DNA of 6,791 nt from CAYUKK01 sp964445305 (lineage in GTDB: Bacteria; Acidobacteriota; Aminicenantia; Aminicenantales; UBA8522): contig CAYUKK010000028.1 of assembly GCA_964445305.1 (NCBI GenBank), forward strand, positions 1-6,791, read 5' to 3'. The position numbers and the translations under genes are program-made. Below, piece after piece: positions 5,639 through 6,791 of this stretch. The notes below the pieces were generated by a model. That model ran no database searches, was not told the DNA's origin, and was given only the letters and a program-made list of their open reading frames with translations. The first letter of the stretch is position 1; every line of letters starts with the position of its first letter.

Positions 5639-6791
5639 TTATACGGTCAAGCTGATGCGTTTGATGAGCATGGTTGCGTAGGCGCCCCGGGGAAGCGAGA
5701 AGGCGAGGGTTATTTTTTTTCGGCCGGGATGGAGTTCGTCTTCGTTTTTAGCCTTAATGGTGAAGCCATCGGGGAAGAGGAGAGCCTTTCGGGGGAAGGA
5801 GCGGAAATAGACGCGGCGCAGCTCCTTCGTCCGGAACCGGCCGGGCTGGAGGTTTTTTTCCCGCAGGATTTCTTCATACAGCATTTGAGTAAATCTATCG
5901 GAAAACTCGACTTTGGCCGCGGCGGTGGGGATTTCAAGGTCACGCAAATAGGAGAGGGTTTCCTCGTCGAGCTTTGGCCAGAAAAGATAGCTTCCTTCGA
6001 CCCCCGGGACTTCGATGGTCTCGTGGACTTTGATCCGGATAACTTTCCGGAGAAGCTCATTCCAGAGGTGGGATTGGAAAGCGGAGAAAAACATGGAGAC
6101 TTCTTCGACCGGCAGGAAGTGGAGGGCGGTGCGGAAATCCTTCGGCTTCTCGACGAGATGGGTGAAGATCTTGTTTTCTAAGGGATTGGCGGCGTGGCTC
6201 AGGCAGGCGGACCAGTTTTTCCAGTCTTTAAAAATCGCCTCCCGGCGAGCCCTCTCCTTTTTTCCGTCCTCAGCCCCGGCGCTGGTCAGGAAAACCTGGA
6301 GGGCACCATTCCAATGGCGCCTCAGAATCTTCTCAGCAAAAAAGCCCCTCGCCGGGTCGTAGCTCCGGAAGCGCTGGTCATCAAAAAAATTGGGGAAGCC
6401 CGATTTGTGGACTTCCTCGATGTTCCTCTCCACGGGGGCCAGGTCTTGAAGGTTCCTCAGCGTGATGGTGAACGCATTGCCCGTGATCAGGTCGGGGCCC
6501 ATGGGCCGGTCCATGAACCCTCTGGATTCGAGGACAAAATCTTTTCCCAGGCGGCTGTAATCAGCCTGGCTCTGGATGGTGATGAACTGTGTCGTCACCC
6601 CGTGTCTGTCCTTTCGGCCGCCGTAAGAGAAGGATGGGAGGGGGAGGGAGAGAGAGCGAGACAGATAGTGGATGAGGTCGGTCGTGTTCCAGCCGGACTT
6701 GCGGAGAAGATAAACCCGATGCGGACCCCGGCTCTTGAGGGGCAAATTGGCCATTTCCTCAACGAGGAAGTCCTCGGGCTTGGCTTTGATC
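5639..6791 (-). CDS. truD: TruD-family tRNA pseudouridine(13) synthase, 5' end beyond the window
   Basis: TruD isomerises U13 to pseudouridine in some tRNAs. The frame stays open to the right edge, giving 383 visible residues. The first are IKAKPEDFLVEE, the conserved KxxPEDFxVEE start of TruD, so the ATG at 6754 is internal and the true start is probably only 10-25 codons outside. Numbering from the first visible residue: GGRKDRHGVTTQ (57-68) holds the catalytic Asp61 (E. coli D80 in GQKDKHAVTEQ), GNAF (104-107) and NFFDDQRF (134-141) match the second family motif, and FSAFQSHLWN (235-244) matches the AxQSxxxN block of the TRUD domain. Oddities: the glycines of NxFGxQRFG are Asp and Arg here (D137, R142), followed by SYDPARGF. 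A run of eight A lies near the 3' end at the GRKKIT codons. Family is firm; the exact target uridine is inferred. No terminator is evident after the stop. Confidence 0.88.
   Translation of the reverse strand, partial: IKAKPEDFLVEEMANLPLKSRGPHRVYLLRKSGWNTTDLIHYLSRSLSLPLPSFSYGGRKDRHGVTTQFITIQSQADYSRLGKDFVLESRGFMDRPMGPDLITGNAFTITLRNLQDLAPVERNIEEVHKSGFPNFFDDQRFRSYDPARGFFAEKILRRHWNGALQVFLTSAGAEDGKKERARREAIFKDWKNWSACLSHAANPLENKIFTHLVEKPKDFRTALHFLPVEEVSMFFSAFQSHLWNELLRKVIRIKVHETIEVPGVEGSYLFWPKLDEETLSYLRDLEIPTAAAKVEFSDRFTQMLYEEILREKNLQPGRFRTKELRRVYFRSFPRKALLFPDGFTIKAKNEDELHPGRKKITLAFSLPRGAYATMLIKRISLTV

Noticed and set aside
5603..5640. tRNA-like stretch with GGCTCAGTGG resembling a tRNA D-arm
   Set aside because: The D-stem does not pair cleanly, there is no GGTTCGA-type T-arm, and the sequence runs straight into the end of the TruD gene. 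It is neither a complete tRNA nor a convincing remnant.
6752..6754. ATG at 6754 as the start of truD
   Set aside because: The frame continues upstream through the conserved KPEDFLVEE motif to the window edge, so this methionine is internal.

Overview
The window is bacterial and moderately GC-rich. Three near-consensus sigma70-type promoters with 17-18 bp spacing are visible, alongside Shine-Dalgarno sites for some genes but not others. Gene density is high, with small intergenic gaps. The sequence alone does not fix the phylum. The NMGERF-type peptide transporter, the COG3375-like acetyltransferase and the TruD-like protein would fit an uncultured lineage near Acidobacteriota or Aminicenantota, but that is only a guess.

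Layout, left to right. (1) Positions 1-800, minus strand: the N-terminus of an ABC-2 type permease, overlapped by ATGA with a complete ABC ATPase gene that has its own SD and a possible weak promoter. (2) 882-2828, minus strand: one unbroken 648-codon gene joining a complete Maf nucleotide pyrophosphatase to a complete RlmD/TrmA-type m5U RNA methyltransferase. (3) 2829-2951: a compact divergent promoter region. The two -35 boxes form a perfect 8-bp inverted repeat, and the leftward promoter sits so close to its start codon that the mRNA should be leaderless. (4) 2952-4634, plus strand: a POT/PTR-family proton-coupled peptide transporter. (5) 4631-5461, minus strand: a GNAT acetyltransferase, convergent with the transporter, the two stop codons sharing a 4-bp TTAG. 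Its promoter position shows the true start is at 5461, not the upstream ATGs. (6) 5639 to the right edge, minus strand: a TruD-family tRNA pseudouridine synthase whose start lies beyond the window.

The most notable object is the Maf-RlmD fusion. Maf enzymes of the YhdE type hydrolyse m5UTP and pseudo-UTP as well as dTTP and UTP, so a methyltransferase that makes m5U in RNA is physically joined to an enzyme that could destroy the m5UTP arising from turnover of that RNA. A pseudouridine synthase gene lies on the same strand about 2.8 kb away. The other genes (ABC exporter, peptide transporter, acetyltransferase) show no obvious shared pathway, and each main unit appears to have its own promoter.
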